From RGIG5327 sp045612485 (lineage in GTDB: Bacteria > Verrucomicrobiota > Lentisphaeria > Victivallales > UBA1829): a stretch of 16,970 bases of DNA. Shown piece after piece: positions 1-7,761 of the stretch. The stretch covers positions 1 to 16,970 of the forward strand of contig JAZKZE010000113.1 of the NCBI GenBank assembly GCA_045612485.1. Direction: 5' to 3'. The notes beneath the pieces are model-generated. The model worked only from the letters and a program-made list of their open reading frames with translations. It was not told the DNA's origin and did no database searches. The stretch's first letter is position 1; every line of letters starts with the position of its first letter. The translations under genes were made by a program, and so were the position numbers.

Positions 1-8
1 AAATCAGG

Positions 9-78
9 ACCACCGGCTAAGCCGGTGGTTTGCACCAGCCCTATAAGGGCATGTTACCGGCATGCCCCAAAAAGGGGC
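9..78 (-). repeat. Right-end hairpins of the IS200 element
   Basis: Three perfect palindromes lie in a row: 9-29 (nine-base arms ACCACCGGC/GCCGGTGGT, loop TAA), 38-50 (GCCC/GGGC) and 64-78 (GCCCC/GGGGC, loop AAAAA). A weaker fourth one, ACTGC-TCAA-GCAGT, lies nearer the gene around 115-128. The outermost is the best candidate for the TnpA recognition hairpin. The inner ones may be structured 3' RNA of the tnpA transcript. About 60 bases between them and the transposase stop hold nothing else I recognise. Confidence 0.6.
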
Positions 79-138
79 TCTGAATGGTCCGCCAGTCGCA
101 CCATTTTCCCGGCTACTGCTCAAGCAGTTCTTGGGTAC

Positions 139-612
139 TTATTTTTTAGGGGTCTTTTCTCCAGTAAATGGATCAAATAATTCCCCCTGCACTATTTTGT
201 CTTGCGCCATATCCTCGACCAATTGATTACGGATATAATCGGCTATTACTTTTCTATTTCTTCCTACGGTATCTACATAATACCCGCGACACCAAAAATG
301 ACGATTTCCATATTTATACTTCAAATTTGCGTGTCTATCAAAGATTATCAGGGAACTTTTTCCTTTCAAATATCCCATAAATTGAGATACGCTTACATTT
401 GGTGGAATACTTACCAGCATATGAATATGATCCGGACATAGTTCTGCTTCTTCTATGAGTACATTTTTACGTTCACATAGTGTTCGCAAGATTTTTCCTA
501 CATCGACTTTTAAGCGTCCATAAATATTGTGACGGCGAATTTTTGGAGCAAACACTATATGGTATTTGCAATTCCATCTCGTGTGTGATAAAGTATCTGT
601 GTCTTTTGACAT
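139..612 (-). CDS. tnpA: IS200/IS605-family transposase TnpA (Y1 HUH nuclease)
   Basis: The product is 157 residues, the usual length for IS200 TnpA. It opens with the family-typical H(T/W)RWNCKYHIVFAPK segment. It carries the HUH metal-binding pair in the motif CPDHIHMLVSIPP and the catalytic tyrosine region in FWCRGYYVDTVGRN near the C-terminus. The enzyme cuts and rejoins single-stranded DNA through a covalent 5'-phosphotyrosine at subterminal hairpins. The open frame extends 15 codons further upstream, but the ATG at 612 is preceded by AGAGGTG at good spacing, so this start is chosen. The frame looks intact with no stop or gap, so the copy may be active. There is no TnpB partner. RAYT-type relatives are possible in principle, but the short compact length favours a true IS200. 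Confidence 0.93.
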   Translation of the reverse strand: MSKDTDTLSHTRWNCKYHIVFAPKIRRHNIYGRLKVDVGKILRTLCERKNVLIEEAELCPDHIHMLVSIPPNVSVSQFMGYLKGKSSLIIFDRHANLKYKYGNRHFWCRGYYVDTVGRNRKVIADYIRNQLVEDMAQDKIVQGELFDPFTGEKTPKK

Positions 613-714
613 GTTTACACCTCTTGGTTTGATTGAATGCGGTTGGCGAACCAGCATTTAATATAATCCGGGAGGTTTCCTTTATCTACTTGCAGCTGAA
701 GCTTTTTGGCTACT

Positions 715-739
715 TACCGGCAGAGCCGGTAGTTTTTTT
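715..739 (+). terminator. Left-end hairpin of IS200 with rightward T-run
   Basis: TACCGGC-AGA-GCCGGTA (715-731) is followed by AG and seven T, so on the plus strand it has the form of an intrinsic terminator. It also shares its core with the RE hairpin at 9-29, so it is probably the LE hairpin recognised by TnpA. A second palindrome, seven T plus GTCCT, then GAAGG, then AGGAC plus seven A (733-761), directly abuts it. Confidence 0.6.
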
Positions 740-754
740 GTCCTGAAGGAGGAC

Positions 755-784
755 AAAAAAAGCAGAGGGAATTCCTCCCCCTGC
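755..784 (-). terminator. Intrinsic terminator of the carB-HAD operon
   Basis: On the minus strand a nine-pair stem (GCAGGGGGA with TCCCTCTGC, one G-T wobble, 762-784) is followed by seven T (761-755). It starts 21 bases after the stop codon of the HAD phosphatase, which fits the end of the four-gene minus-strand operon. Confidence 0.75.
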
Positions 785-805
785 GAAACAGGAAAAATAC
801 CCTGA

Positions 806-1456
806 TTATTTTTCAAGCACACTCAAAAGTTCTGCAAAAGAATCAATTTCAAAATCAGGGACGGTTTCATCCAGTGTTCCGAATCCAAATTTGCAGAAAC
901 ACGTTTTCACTTTCGCATTTTTTCCGCAGTTGACATCTGTATGATTATCCCCCACCATCATGGCATCCTCTTTGGCAACGGCATACTTTTCCAAAAGATA
1001 ATTTATAGGATCCGGAGCTGGTTTCAGGGGAAATCTTCCGCCGCCGATATTTTCACACAATAACGGCATGATATTCAAATTTCCCAGGATCATTTTCCCC
1101 ACGCTTTCAGGTTTATTGCTGATCACAGCAAGAAGATACCCTTTGCTGTGCAATGTTTCCAATGTTTCCCGCACCCCTTCATATAAGTCAGTTTCAAACA
1201 TGGGATCAGCCTTGTAATTTTCCTCCATACGGCTTTTCACTTCATTAAGAGAAGCAGGCAATCCAACATCAGCAAAAGAGCGTTCTGTAAGTTTGGCGAT
1301 ACCGTCGCCGGTAAAGGAAGTTACAAGATCCTTGGGCAATGGCGCAAAACCGTATTGTATTCTTGTCACATTCACTGAGTTGACAACCCCGCTCATGGAA
1401 TCAATAAGAGTCCCGTCTAAATCGAACATCAATAATTTTCTTTTTTCCACGTTCAT
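806..1456 (-). CDS. HAD-superfamily hydrolase, phosphoglycolate-phosphatase-like
   Basis: The product is a 216-residue cytoplasmic HAD phosphatase of subfamily IA. Motif I is FDLDGTLIDS (D12 nucleophile, D14 acid/base), motif II is VISNKPE (S113), motif III is the lysine of LKPAPDP (K145), and motif IV is MMVGDNHTD (D170, D174). A helical cap lies between motifs I and II, as in Gph/PGP enzymes that dephosphorylate small phospho-metabolites. The substrate cannot be read from sequence. The start is uncertain. The ATG at 1456 has a GGAG only one base away; a GTG at 1450 has the same GGAG at about seven bases; a TTG at 1468 has no ribosome site and overlaps the upstream stop. The GTG may be the real start. 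It lies eight bases after the SanA-like gene, so translation is probably coupled. Confidence 0.88.
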   Translation of the reverse strand: MNVEKRKLLMFDLDGTLIDSMSGVVNSVNVTRIQYGFAPLPKDLVTSFTGDGIAKLTERSFADVGLPASLNEVKSRMEENYKADPMFETDLYEGVRETLETLHSKGYLLAVISNKPESVGKMILGNLNIMPLLCENIGGGRFPLKPAPDPINYLLEKYAVAKEDAMMVGDNHTDVNCGKNAKVKTCFCKFGFGTLDETVPDFEIDSFAELLSVLEK

Positions 1457-1464
1457 ACTCCGTT

Positions 1465-2151
1465 TCAATATTCAAAATAAGGTTTTTTCCCTGTTATAAT
1501 ATCCAGTACAGCTTTATTCCTTGCAAGAACCTCCCGGACGTATCCCATATAATGATAGGATAACGGCACATCTTCCGCCGTGAAACCTGCAACATCAAGA
1601 TTATGTTTTCTCCCTATGTAAACGGCCCGCAGACAATGCATCTTCTGGGAAACGATCAGAAACTTTTTCAACCGGAAAACATTCCGCATACGCAAAACCG
1701 AATCCAGGGTACGGAATCCGGCATAATCACACAGAATATCCTCCTCTTTCACCCCTTTTTCCATAAGATAATTCTTCATATCGGAAGGCTCATCATACTC
1801 CTTTCTCCCGTTATCCCCGGAAACAATGATCTTACCGCATTTCCCGTTTTTATACAGAAAAAGCACCGCCTCCATGCGGTAACGGAAATAGAGATTTTCC
1901 GCACCGCTTTTTACATATCTGCCCGTTCCCAATACCATACAGTATTCATAAAAAGGCAAAGAGGAAAGGGGATTTTTTTCATGGATAAACTTCATACAGT
2001 TTTCCACAGCAAAGTAACTGTACAAGGTAAAAGAAATACAGAAAACACAGAACAGAAGAAGTCCGCAAAGAACAGAAAAGCAGATCTTTTTCCTGCTCCT
2101 TTTTTTCTCCGTATCCCGGGATATTTCTTTTTTCTCCGTATTGTTTTCCAA
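1465..2151 (-). CDS. SanA/YdcF-like DUF218 membrane protein
   Basis: The product is 228 residues. A short charged cytoplasmic N-terminus is followed by one membrane segment (about residues 25-47, KICFSVLCGLLLFCVFC onward) and an extracytoplasmic DUF218 domain. Family motifs seen: VLGTGRYV, KIIVSGDN, DEPSDMKNYL, DYAGFRTLDS and FLIVSQKMHCLRAVYIG. SanA/ElyC/YdcF proteins are linked to envelope barrier function, such as vancomycin exclusion in E. coli; their biochemistry is unsettled. The start is TTG at 2151, preceded by AAGGGAG at seven bases; no nearby ATG would keep the membrane segment. It sits 22 bases behind the lipoprotein gene and 8 before the HAD gene, inside the carB operon. Confidence 0.85.
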   Translation of the reverse strand: MENNTEKKEISRDTEKKRSRKKICFSVLCGLLLFCVFCISFTLYSYFAVENCMKFIHEKNPLSSLPFYEYCMVLGTGRYVKSGAENLYFRYRMEAVLFLYKNGKCGKIIVSGDNGRKEYDEPSDMKNYLMEKGVKEEDILCDYAGFRTLDSVLRMRNVFRLKKFLIVSQKMHCLRAVYIGRKHNLDVAGFTAEDVPLSYHYMGYVREVLARNKAVLDIITGKKPYFEY

Positions 2152-2173
2152 AGCAGTACTCCCTTTTTATTCT

Positions 2174-2980
2174 TTACTTTTTCTCTTTCTGTAATTTCTT
2201 CATCTTCTCAAGATTCTTACGGATCGCCGCACGGAGACGCTCTCTCTTTTTCAATTTTATACGGGAAGTTTTCCGGCTTCCCGCAGAAGAACTTTTCCCC
2301 ATATTTTTTTCTGTTTTTTCAGGATCAGCAGAAAGAGTTCTTTCCTTTACATTATTCTTTACCTCTTTCTTTACGCTTTTCTTTTCCTTCGGAAGCCCGG
2401 CAGCAACCGCTTTCTCCTTTTCTTCAGCGGAAAGAAACAGATTTATTCTGCCGTTAGCCGCAGCAGCAAGTGCCGCTTTTTCCAGAAATCCCCACAACTC
2501 TTCCGAGCCTTGCGGCATAAGAAAATAAAAGGGCATTTTCACAGCCTTTTTATCAGTAAGATGCAGCATATACCCCTCCAGCCGGAATCTGGCAAGCTCT
2601 TTCCTCTTCAAGTCCAATCCGAAAGCAAGATCCGCCTTGTCCGATCTTAAAAGCGGTACTATATTTTCCGGCATTGTCCTTGTCACGCGTACCTGAAGCC
2701 CCAACTGTTCCGCCGCAGCAAGAACTGCCCGTTCTGCAAGAATATATGTTCCTCTTTCCACAATAAGAAGCCGGATCAGACGGATATCTTCTATTTTTTT
2801 CATCCTGCGGAGATTTTTTTCCTCCACTGCAACTTCTTTTTTTACCGTATTTTTTTCATAAAAACAACCGGTAAGTAAAAATACCGCTGTCAAAAAAACA
2901 AAAAAGGAGAAAAAGCTCCTTTCCGGAACTTTTTTCCCCTTATGAGCAAGGCTTGTTTCTTGTGAGAAATACGGTTTCAC
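2174..2980 (-). CDS. Lipoprotein with half a solute-binding-like domain and Lys/Arg-rich tail
   Basis: The product is 268 residues. A hydrophobic segment (about 22-36) ends in the lipobox LLTGC (C39), so it should be a lipoprotein. Residues about 65-150 resemble the first lobe of a family-3 solute-binding protein: a DIRLIRLLIV strand, LAAAEQLGLQVRV, and LLRSDKADLAFGL. The second lobe is missing or very short. From about residue 190 the chain is rich in Lys, Arg and Glu with no hydrophobic core, probably disordered or a helix contacting nucleic acid, peptidoglycan or anionic lipid. The start is GTG at 2980 with AAGG just upstream. It begins 17 bases after carB. I do not recognise the family; the binding-protein resemblance is weak, and no ligand should be assumed. 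Confidence 0.7.
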   Translation of the reverse strand: MKPYFSQETSLAHKGKKVPERSFFSFFVFLTAVFLLTGCFYEKNTVKKEVAVEEKNLRRMKKIEDIRLIRLLIVERGTYILAERAVLAAAEQLGLQVRVTRTMPENIVPLLRSDKADLAFGLDLKRKELARFRLEGYMLHLTDKKAVKMPFYFLMPQGSEELWGFLEKAALAAAANGRINLFLSAEEKEKAVAAGLPKEKKSVKKEVKNNVKERTLSADPEKTEKNMGKSSSAGSRKTSRIKLKKRERLRAAIRKNLEKMKKLQKEKK

Positions 2981-2997
2981 ATATACCTTATTACTTT

Positions 2998-5900
2998 TTA
3001 TTTTGCCTGATGATACTCCTGGAGAGATCTGGGAGTGATCCCGGCATTGCTGATCACAGCACGGATACCTTTCACACTGGCACTGGCGGCAGCAATGGTG
3101 GTCACATAGGGCAGTTTTGCCTGAATGGCCATCTTCCGGATGTAACTGTCATCCGTCTTGCTTTCCCGTCCGATAGGAGTATTGATGATAAGGGCAAGTT
3201 CTTTATTCTTGATCATATCGCCAAGATTGGGTCTGCCTTCATGCAGTTTCTTTACGATGGTATTGGGAATACCGTTTTCTGTCAGGAAAGCACTGGTTCC
3301 TTCTGTAGCACAGATCTCAAAGCCCAGAGCGTGGATCTCCTGTGCAATGGGGAGCAGATATTTGCGTTCTCTTCTTGCAACAGTCATCAGAACTTTACCG
3401 GAGGTGGGAAGAGCAAATCCGGAGGCTTCTTCCGCTTTATAATAGGCAAGTCCGAAGGAATCCGCCATACCCATGACCTCCCCGGTAGCTCTCATTTCCG
3501 GTCCGAGAACAGGGTCAACTTCCGGGAACATATTGAAGGGGAAGACAGCTTCTTTCACCCCGTAATAGTTACCGCAGGTACATTCCAGTTTACCCAGGGA
3601 AGAAAGTTTTTCGCCAAGCATCAGTCTTGTGGCAAGTTTCGCAAGGGCGACCCCGGTGACCTTGGAGACCACAGGCACGGTACGGGAGGCACGGGGATTG
3701 GCTTCGATGATATAGATTTTGTCATCACAGATAGCATACTGTACGTTCATGATACCGATAACTTTGAAGTCTTCAGCAATAGCGGCAGTATATTTTCTGA
3801 TGGTATCCTGATGTTCTTTGGAGATGGTCACAGGAGGAATGGCACAGGCGGAGTCACCGGAGTGGATACCGGCAAGCTCGATGTGTTCCATGATGGAAGC
3901 CACAAAAGTTTCAGTTCCGTCGGAAACCGCATCCACTTCACACTCAATGGCGTTGTCAAGGAAACGGTCGATGAGCATGGGATATTCAGGACTTACCTGA
4001 ATAGCCTCGATGGCATAGCGTTTGAGCATGGCATCATCGTAAATAACTTCCATACCTCTGCCGCCCAGCACAAAGGAGGGACGCACCATTACAGGATAAC
4101 CGATACGTTTTCCCAGAGCAAGAGCTTCTTCCAGAGATCTGGCAGTTCCGCTTTCCGGCTGGGGGATGCCCAGTTTCAGCATGCGTTCACGGAAATATTC
4201 ACGGTCTTCGGCAAGACGGATACCTTCCGGCTGGGTACCGATGATATTTACTCCGCAATCTTTCAGCTCCTGAGCAAGATTCAGAGGTGTCTGACCGCCG
4301 AACTGAACAATGGCACCGTCGGGTTTTTCCTTATCATAGATGGCAAGCACATCTTCCACGGTAAGGGGTTCAAAGTAGAGTTTGTTACTGGTATCATAGT
4401 CTGTGGAAACCGTTTCAGGGTTGCAGTTGACCATGATGGAGTCGTAATCATGATCTTTGAGAGTGAAAGCGGCATGTACGCATGTATAGTCAAATTCGAT
4501 ACCCTGACCGATACGGTTGGGGCCGCCGCCGAGAACCAGGATCTTTCTTCTGTTGGAAACAGGAGATTCATCCGCAACATCCGCATAGGTGGAGTAGTAG
4601 TAGGAGGCATTTTCCACACCGGAAACTTTCACTTCACGGAATTTGGCTTTCACGCCGTAGGCAAGACGTTTGTTACGGATATTTTTCTCCGGCACATTGA
4701 AAAGTTTGGCAAGGTACTTATCTGAGAACCCGAAAAGTTTTGCTTTCTTCAGAAGTTCGTCAGAAAGAGCCGGGAAGGTATATTTCTTGAGTTCCAGTTC
4801 CAGATCGGCGATCTCTTTCATCTGTTCAATGAAGTAGGGGGTGATTGAGGTCTTTTTGATGACTTCTTCCACAGTCATCCCTTTAAGCATCCCTTCATAA
4901 ATGATGAAGAAACGTTCATTGGTAGCCCCAACGGAAAGGAGGGCGCGGAGTTCTTCCAGAGTTTTATCTTTAAATTCTTTCACCTGTCCCAGACCGGCTC
5001 TTCCGATCTCCAGGGAACGGATGGCTTTCTGGAAGGCTTCTTTGAAGTTCTGACCGATGGACATAACTTCCCCTACAGCCTTCATCTGGGTTCCCAGAGT
5101 GCATTTTGCCTGGGGGAATTTTTCAAATGCCCAGCGGGCAAATTTCACAACAACATAATCTCCATAGGGTTCATATTTATCCAGTGTACCGCTTCTCCAG
5201 TAGGGGAATTCATCCAGATTGAATCCTGCCGCAAGTTTGGTGGAAACATGGGCAATAGGGAATCCGGTAGCCTTGGAAGCAAGGGCAGAGGAACGGGAGG
5301 TACGGGGATTGATTTCAATAACAGCAATGCGGTCATCCTGACGGTTATGGGCAAACTGCACGTTTGTTCCGCCGGTGACACCGATAGCATCCACGATACG
5401 GAAAGCATAATCTTTCAGGCGTTCCTGCACCTCTTTGGATACGGTAAGCATGGGTGCAACACAGAAGCTGTCGCCTGTATGTACGCCCATGGGGTCAACA
5501 TTTTCAATAAAGCATACGGTGATCTTTTTGCCGGTGGCATCTCTCACCACTTCCACTTCCAGTTCTTCCCAGCCGAGAACACACTCTTCCACCAATACCT
5601 GATGGATAAGACTTGCGGCAAGCCCGCGTGTGGTAACTTCCCGCAGCTCTTCCACATTGTAAACGATACCGCCGCCGGTACCGCCCATGGTGTAGGCAGG
5701 ACGCAGGACAACAGGGTAACCAAGTTTTGCAGCGATCGCTTCCGCTTCTTCCACAGAGTAAGCAGGTTCGGAACCGGGAACGGGAACGCCCAGGGAAGCC
5801 ATGGCTTTCTTGAATTCAATACGGTCTTCACCGCGTTTGATGGCTTCAAGATCCACACCGATGACTTTCACATTGTATTTTTCAAGGATGCCTTTTTCCG

Positions 5901-6207
5901 CAAGTTCGGAAGCAAGGTTGAGCGCTGTCTGTCCGCCCAGGTTGGGGAGAAGGGCATCGGGACGTTCTTTGGCGATGACCTGTTCAACTCTCATAGCGGT
6001 AAGAGGTTCGATATAAGTATGATCCGCCATACCGGGGTCGGTCATAATGGTGGCGGGATTACTGTTGACCAGCACGATCTCATAGCCTTCCTCCCGCAGA
6101 GCTTTGCAAGCCTGCGTTCCGGAATAGTCAAATTCACAAGCCTGTCCGATAATGATGGGGCCGGAGCCGATAATAAGGATTTTGTTGATGTCTGTGCGTT
6201 TAGGCAT
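2998..6207 (-). CDS. carB: Carbamoyl-phosphate synthase large subunit
   Basis: The product is 1069 residues, full length for CarB. The enzyme makes carbamoyl phosphate from bicarbonate, ammonia (delivered by CarA from glutamine) and two ATP, for arginine and pyrimidine synthesis. The two homologous halves each open with a pre-ATP-grasp fold: ILIIGSGPIIIGQACEFDYS near residue 10, and ILVLGGGPNRIGQGIEFDY near residue 555. Each continues into an ATP-grasp domain (VVLRPAYTMGGTGGG and VMVRPSFVLGGRGMEV). The C-terminal MGS-like allosteric domain contains KLHEGRPNLGDMI and INTPIGRES. The start ATG has AAAGGA at a suitable distance. carA is not adjacent: the next gene upstream is unrelated and has its own terminator, so the glutaminase subunit must be elsewhere. 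carB leads an operon with three envelope or housekeeping genes. Confidence 0.98.
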   Translation of the reverse strand: MPKRTDINKILIIGSGPIIIGQACEFDYSGTQACKALREEGYEIVLVNSNPATIMTDPGMADHTYIEPLTAMRVEQVIAKERPDALLPNLGGQTALNLASELAEKGILEKYNVKVIGVDLEAIKRGEDRIEFKKAMASLGVPVPGSEPAYSVEEAEAIAAKLGYPVVLRPAYTMGGTGGGIVYNVEELREVTTRGLAASLIHQVLVEECVLGWEELEVEVVRDATGKKITVCFIENVDPMGVHTGDSFCVAPMLTVSKEVQERLKDYAFRIVDAIGVTGGTNVQFAHNRQDDRIAVIEINPRTSRSSALASKATGFPIAHVSTKLAAGFNLDEFPYWRSGTLDKYEPYGDYVVVKFARWAFEKFPQAKCTLGTQMKAVGEVMSIGQNFKEAFQKAIRSLEIGRAGLGQVKEFKDKTLEELRALLSVGATNERFFIIYEGMLKGMTVEEVIKKTSITPYFIEQMKEIADLELELKKYTFPALSDELLKKAKLFGFSDKYLAKLFNVPEKNIRNKRLAYGVKAKFREVKVSGVENASYYYSTYADVADESPVSNRRKILVLGGGPNRIGQGIEFDYTCVHAAFTLKDHDYDSIMVNCNPETVSTDYDTSNKLYFEPLTVEDVLAIYDKEKPDGAIVQFGGQTPLNLAQELKDCGVNIIGTQPEGIRLAEDREYFRERMLKLGIPQPESGTARSLEEALALGKRIGYPVMVRPSFVLGGRGMEVIYDDAMLKRYAIEAIQVSPEYPMLIDRFLDNAIECEVDAVSDGTETFVASIMEHIELAGIHSGDSACAIPPVTISKEHQDTIRKYTAAIAEDFKVIGIMNVQYAICDDKIYIIEANPRASRTVPVVSKVTGVALAKLATRLMLGEKLSSLGKLECTCGNYYGVKEAVFPFNMFPEVDPVLGPEMRATGEVMGMADSFGLAYYKAEEASGFALPTSGKVLMTVARRERKYLLPIAQEIHALGFEICATEGTSAFLTENGIPNTIVKKLHEGRPNLGDMIKNKELALIINTPIGRESKTDDSYIRKMAIQAKLPYVTTIAAASASVKGIRAVISNAGITPRSLQEYHQAK

Positions 6208-6535
6208 GAGAAGCGTCCTTTCAAAAATATTATTATTTTCTGTATATGTTTTTTCGCCATATAATATGCCTCATCCCCCTGCTTTTGTCAAGAAAAACCC
6301 CTGTTTTTTCCTGTAAAAAAAAGCCTGCGTTGTTTTTTTATCAAAACCTTTTCACTTTCTTGAAAAAACGGCTTGAAAAAGTCATTTTCAAGAGTATATT
6401 ACCATGATTGCATATTTCCTCAACGGCAACGCAGCTTTTTTCTGTTATTGTCTATCGTTTTTTCTTTGTTTCCGTTCTTCCGGTGACATCAAATGACACT
6501 TCATAATTTCATTTTCATCTCTGTTGCGGATTGAT
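6208..6535. other. Intergenic stretch between carB and the creatininase-like gene
   Basis: The 328 bases hold the carB promoter (6261-6291) and a perfect eight-base-arm palindrome, CTTGAAAA-AGTCA-TTTTCAAG (6372-6392), preceded by a direct copy of the CTTGAAAA arm at about 6360. This could be an operator or simply AT-rich structure. No open frame with a ribosome site was seen. Confidence 0.4.
6261..6291 (-). promoter_or_regulatory. Probable sigma-70 promoter of the carB operon
   Basis: The minus strand shows a perfect TTGACA (6291-6286). An AT-rich -10 region follows: CATATT at 17-base spacing or TATTAT (6266-6261) at 19-base spacing. The start codon lies about 55 bases downstream of the -10. 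No attenuator or riboswitch is evident in the short leader. Confidence 0.6.
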
Positions 6536-6573
6536 AAAAAAAACGGGGAGAAACCGTTTTCACAGTTCTCCCC
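6536..6573 (-). terminator. Intrinsic terminator after the creatininase-like gene
   Basis: On the minus strand the stem GGGGAGAA/TTCTCCCC (6573-6545) is followed by G and eight T (6543-6536). It lies 22 bases after the stop codon of the gene ending at 6595. It separates that gene from carB. Confidence 0.8.
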
Positions 6574-6594
6574 ACCCGTCTTCCGGCAAAAAAA

Positions 6595-7539
6595 TCATTT
6601 CTTTTCTTCAGCCAGGATGGAAGCATATTTTTCAGAAACTTCTTCCACCATTCTGTCCACAGTAAGTCTTTCCAGTTCTTCCGCAAATTCCGGAGTGAAT
6701 TTGGCATATTCGGAAAGATTGGGCCGCAAACAGCCGGCATCCGGCTTTTTCCAGGATGCCGGCATAAACTCTTCTTCCGGACCGTGGGTAATGGGCCCTT
6801 CATCGGCAAAATATTCTTCTGTCAAAGCTCCGTAGTGCTGGAAATATTTATCTTTGTCAAGGAATTTTGTCTGGAAATATTCCGGATTGACCGCATAGTT
6901 GTAGGCGGCTTCCCACATCCCGCCGTGCCCGATCCTTGCGATCTTGTTTTTCTCGTAATGTTCACGGATGAAATCAATACTGTAATCCAGACTGCCCACA
7001 GTCAATACTTCCATATTGTGATATTTTCCGCCTTTGGAAAACTCTTTGGGAGCCAATTCCTTTTCCGTACAATGTCCATTTTCCCTTGCAATGATATTTT
7101 TCACCAGCTGTCCGGAAGGTCCATGGGAGCCGACCATGACACACAGTTTGAATCCCAGAAAATCGGAGAAGGTTTCCAGAAGCTCCCGGAAGACCCGTTC
7201 CGTGGTATCCCGGCTGAACATCACCCCCGGATAAAGAAGAGGTACTCTGGTATATTCCCCGAAACGCACAGACTTCCATCTGGCACGCAGCTGATCCCAG
7301 TTATCCAGAGGCCATACCCAGTCCGGAGCGACCGGCAGAGGCGGAAATACGATACCACCGGTCTTTTCGGCAGCTTTCAGACACCAGGAATACCCTTTCA
7401 GAAGATCCACTCCCAATGCATTACATTCCTCATGATATTCCAGAGGTCCGGATGCAAGATAAATAATGGAGGCTTTCTCCTTTTCCATATCAAATTCATT
7501 AGGGGTGAGATCTTCATACTTGTGCATATTTCTTGCCAT
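6595..7539 (-). CDS. Creatininase-family hydrolase
   Basis: The product is 314 residues with no signal peptide, so cytoplasmic. Creatininase-fold signatures are present: ASGPLEYHEECNALGVD (E34, H36, D45, matching the metal-binding E-x-H...G-x-D pattern), VGSHGPSG (H139) and IGHGGMWEAA (H205, E210, matching the family's HAG-E segment). Family members are binuclear metal amidohydrolases or lactonases acting on creatinine, formamidopyrimidines and related rings. The substrate here is unknown, and the catabolic neighbours make a sugar lactone or amide plausible. The start is the ATG at 7539 because AAGGAG precedes it by six bases; an in-frame upstream start lacks such a site. It is divergent from the CE15-like esterase across 222 bases, which suggests joint control. 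Confidence 0.87.
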   Translation of the reverse strand: MARNMHKYEDLTPNEFDMEKEKASIIYLASGPLEYHEECNALGVDLLKGYSWCLKAAEKTGGIVFPPLPVAPDWVWPLDNWDQLRARWKSVRFGEYTRVPLLYPGVMFSRDTTERVFRELLETFSDFLGFKLCVMVGSHGPSGQLVKNIIARENGHCTEKELAPKEFSKGGKYHNMEVLTVGSLDYSIDFIREHYEKNKIARIGHGGMWEAAYNYAVNPEYFQTKFLDKDKYFQHYGALTEEYFADEGPITHGPEEEFMPASWKKPDAGCLRPNLSEYAKFTPEFAEELERLTVDRMVEEVSEKYASILAEEKK

Positions 7540-7590
7540 GATATACTCCTTGATCATATTCAGGGAATTTGTCCCTCTCTTATTTTTCTC

Positions 7591-7605
7591 TGTGACAGTT
7601 TCACA
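7591..7605. promoter_or_regulatory. Operator-like palindrome in the creatininase leader
   Basis: TGTGA-CAGTT-TCACA has five-base perfect arms. It lies about 20 bases downstream of the minus-strand -10 box, where a bound repressor would block transcription. It resembles a CRP site, but the arms are five rather than six bases apart, so I do not assign it to CRP. Confidence 0.35.
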
Positions 7606-7625
7606 TAACTGCCGGATCCAATGAG

Positions 7626-7654
7626 AATATATATGATAAAACAGAAAATTTCAA
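7626..7654 (-). promoter_or_regulatory. Probable promoter of the creatininase-like gene
   Basis: The minus strand carries TTGAAA (7654-7649), a 17-base spacer and TATATT (7631-7626). The resulting leader of about 80 bases contains the palindrome at 7591-7605. Confidence 0.6.
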
Positions 7655-7690
7655 GCACGCAAAAAAGAAATATTTTTATATTTGTAAACA

Positions 7691-7718
7691 TTGAAAAAAA
7701 ACTGCTGCAAGTTATATT
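7691..7718 (+). promoter_or_regulatory. Probable promoter of the CE15-like esterase
   Basis: TTGAAA (7691-7696), a 16-base spacer and TATATT (7713-7718) lie 44 bases upstream of the start codon. The -35 box is 37 bases from that of the divergent creatininase promoter, so a regulator bound between them could serve both genes. Confidence 0.55.
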
Positions 7719-7761
7719 AAGTTCCTGATAAAAACCAACGCGGTAAATATGGAGCAGAATT

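Larger units (their letters stand above)
9..731 (-). mobile_element. IS200-type (IS200/IS605 family) insertion sequence
   Basis: A single Y1 HUH transposase gene is bracketed by hairpins that share the core ACCGGC/GCCGGT: 9-29 on the downstream (RE) side and 715-731 on the upstream (LE) side. Paired subterminal hairpins and no terminal inverted repeats are the known layout of IS200 elements, which move as single-stranded DNA. No tnpB is present between the hairpins. The true cleavage sites cannot be read here, and the RE cut may lie left of base 1, so the limits given are the outer hairpins only. The element sits immediately after the terminator of the minus-strand carB operon, a neutral insertion position. 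Confidence 0.8.

Noticed and set aside
1..138. Omega-RNA of a TnpB-type guide system
   Set aside because: No tnpB gene or remnant is present; the hairpins are explained by the IS200 right end.
2953..4725. A 590-codon open frame on the plus strand antisense to carB, and a similar 338-codon frame at 5248-6264
   Set aside because: These are antisense frames over a highly conserved gene; they carry no recognisable domain, and the composition is that of a codon-position shadow.
6208..6300. Pyrimidine or arginine riboswitch or attenuator upstream of carB
   Set aside because: The leader is only about 50 bases with no terminator-antiterminator pair or leader peptide.
7591..7605. CRP binding site
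   Set aside because: The arms TGTGA/TCACA match, but the gap is five instead of six bases, and CRP is not established for this lineage.
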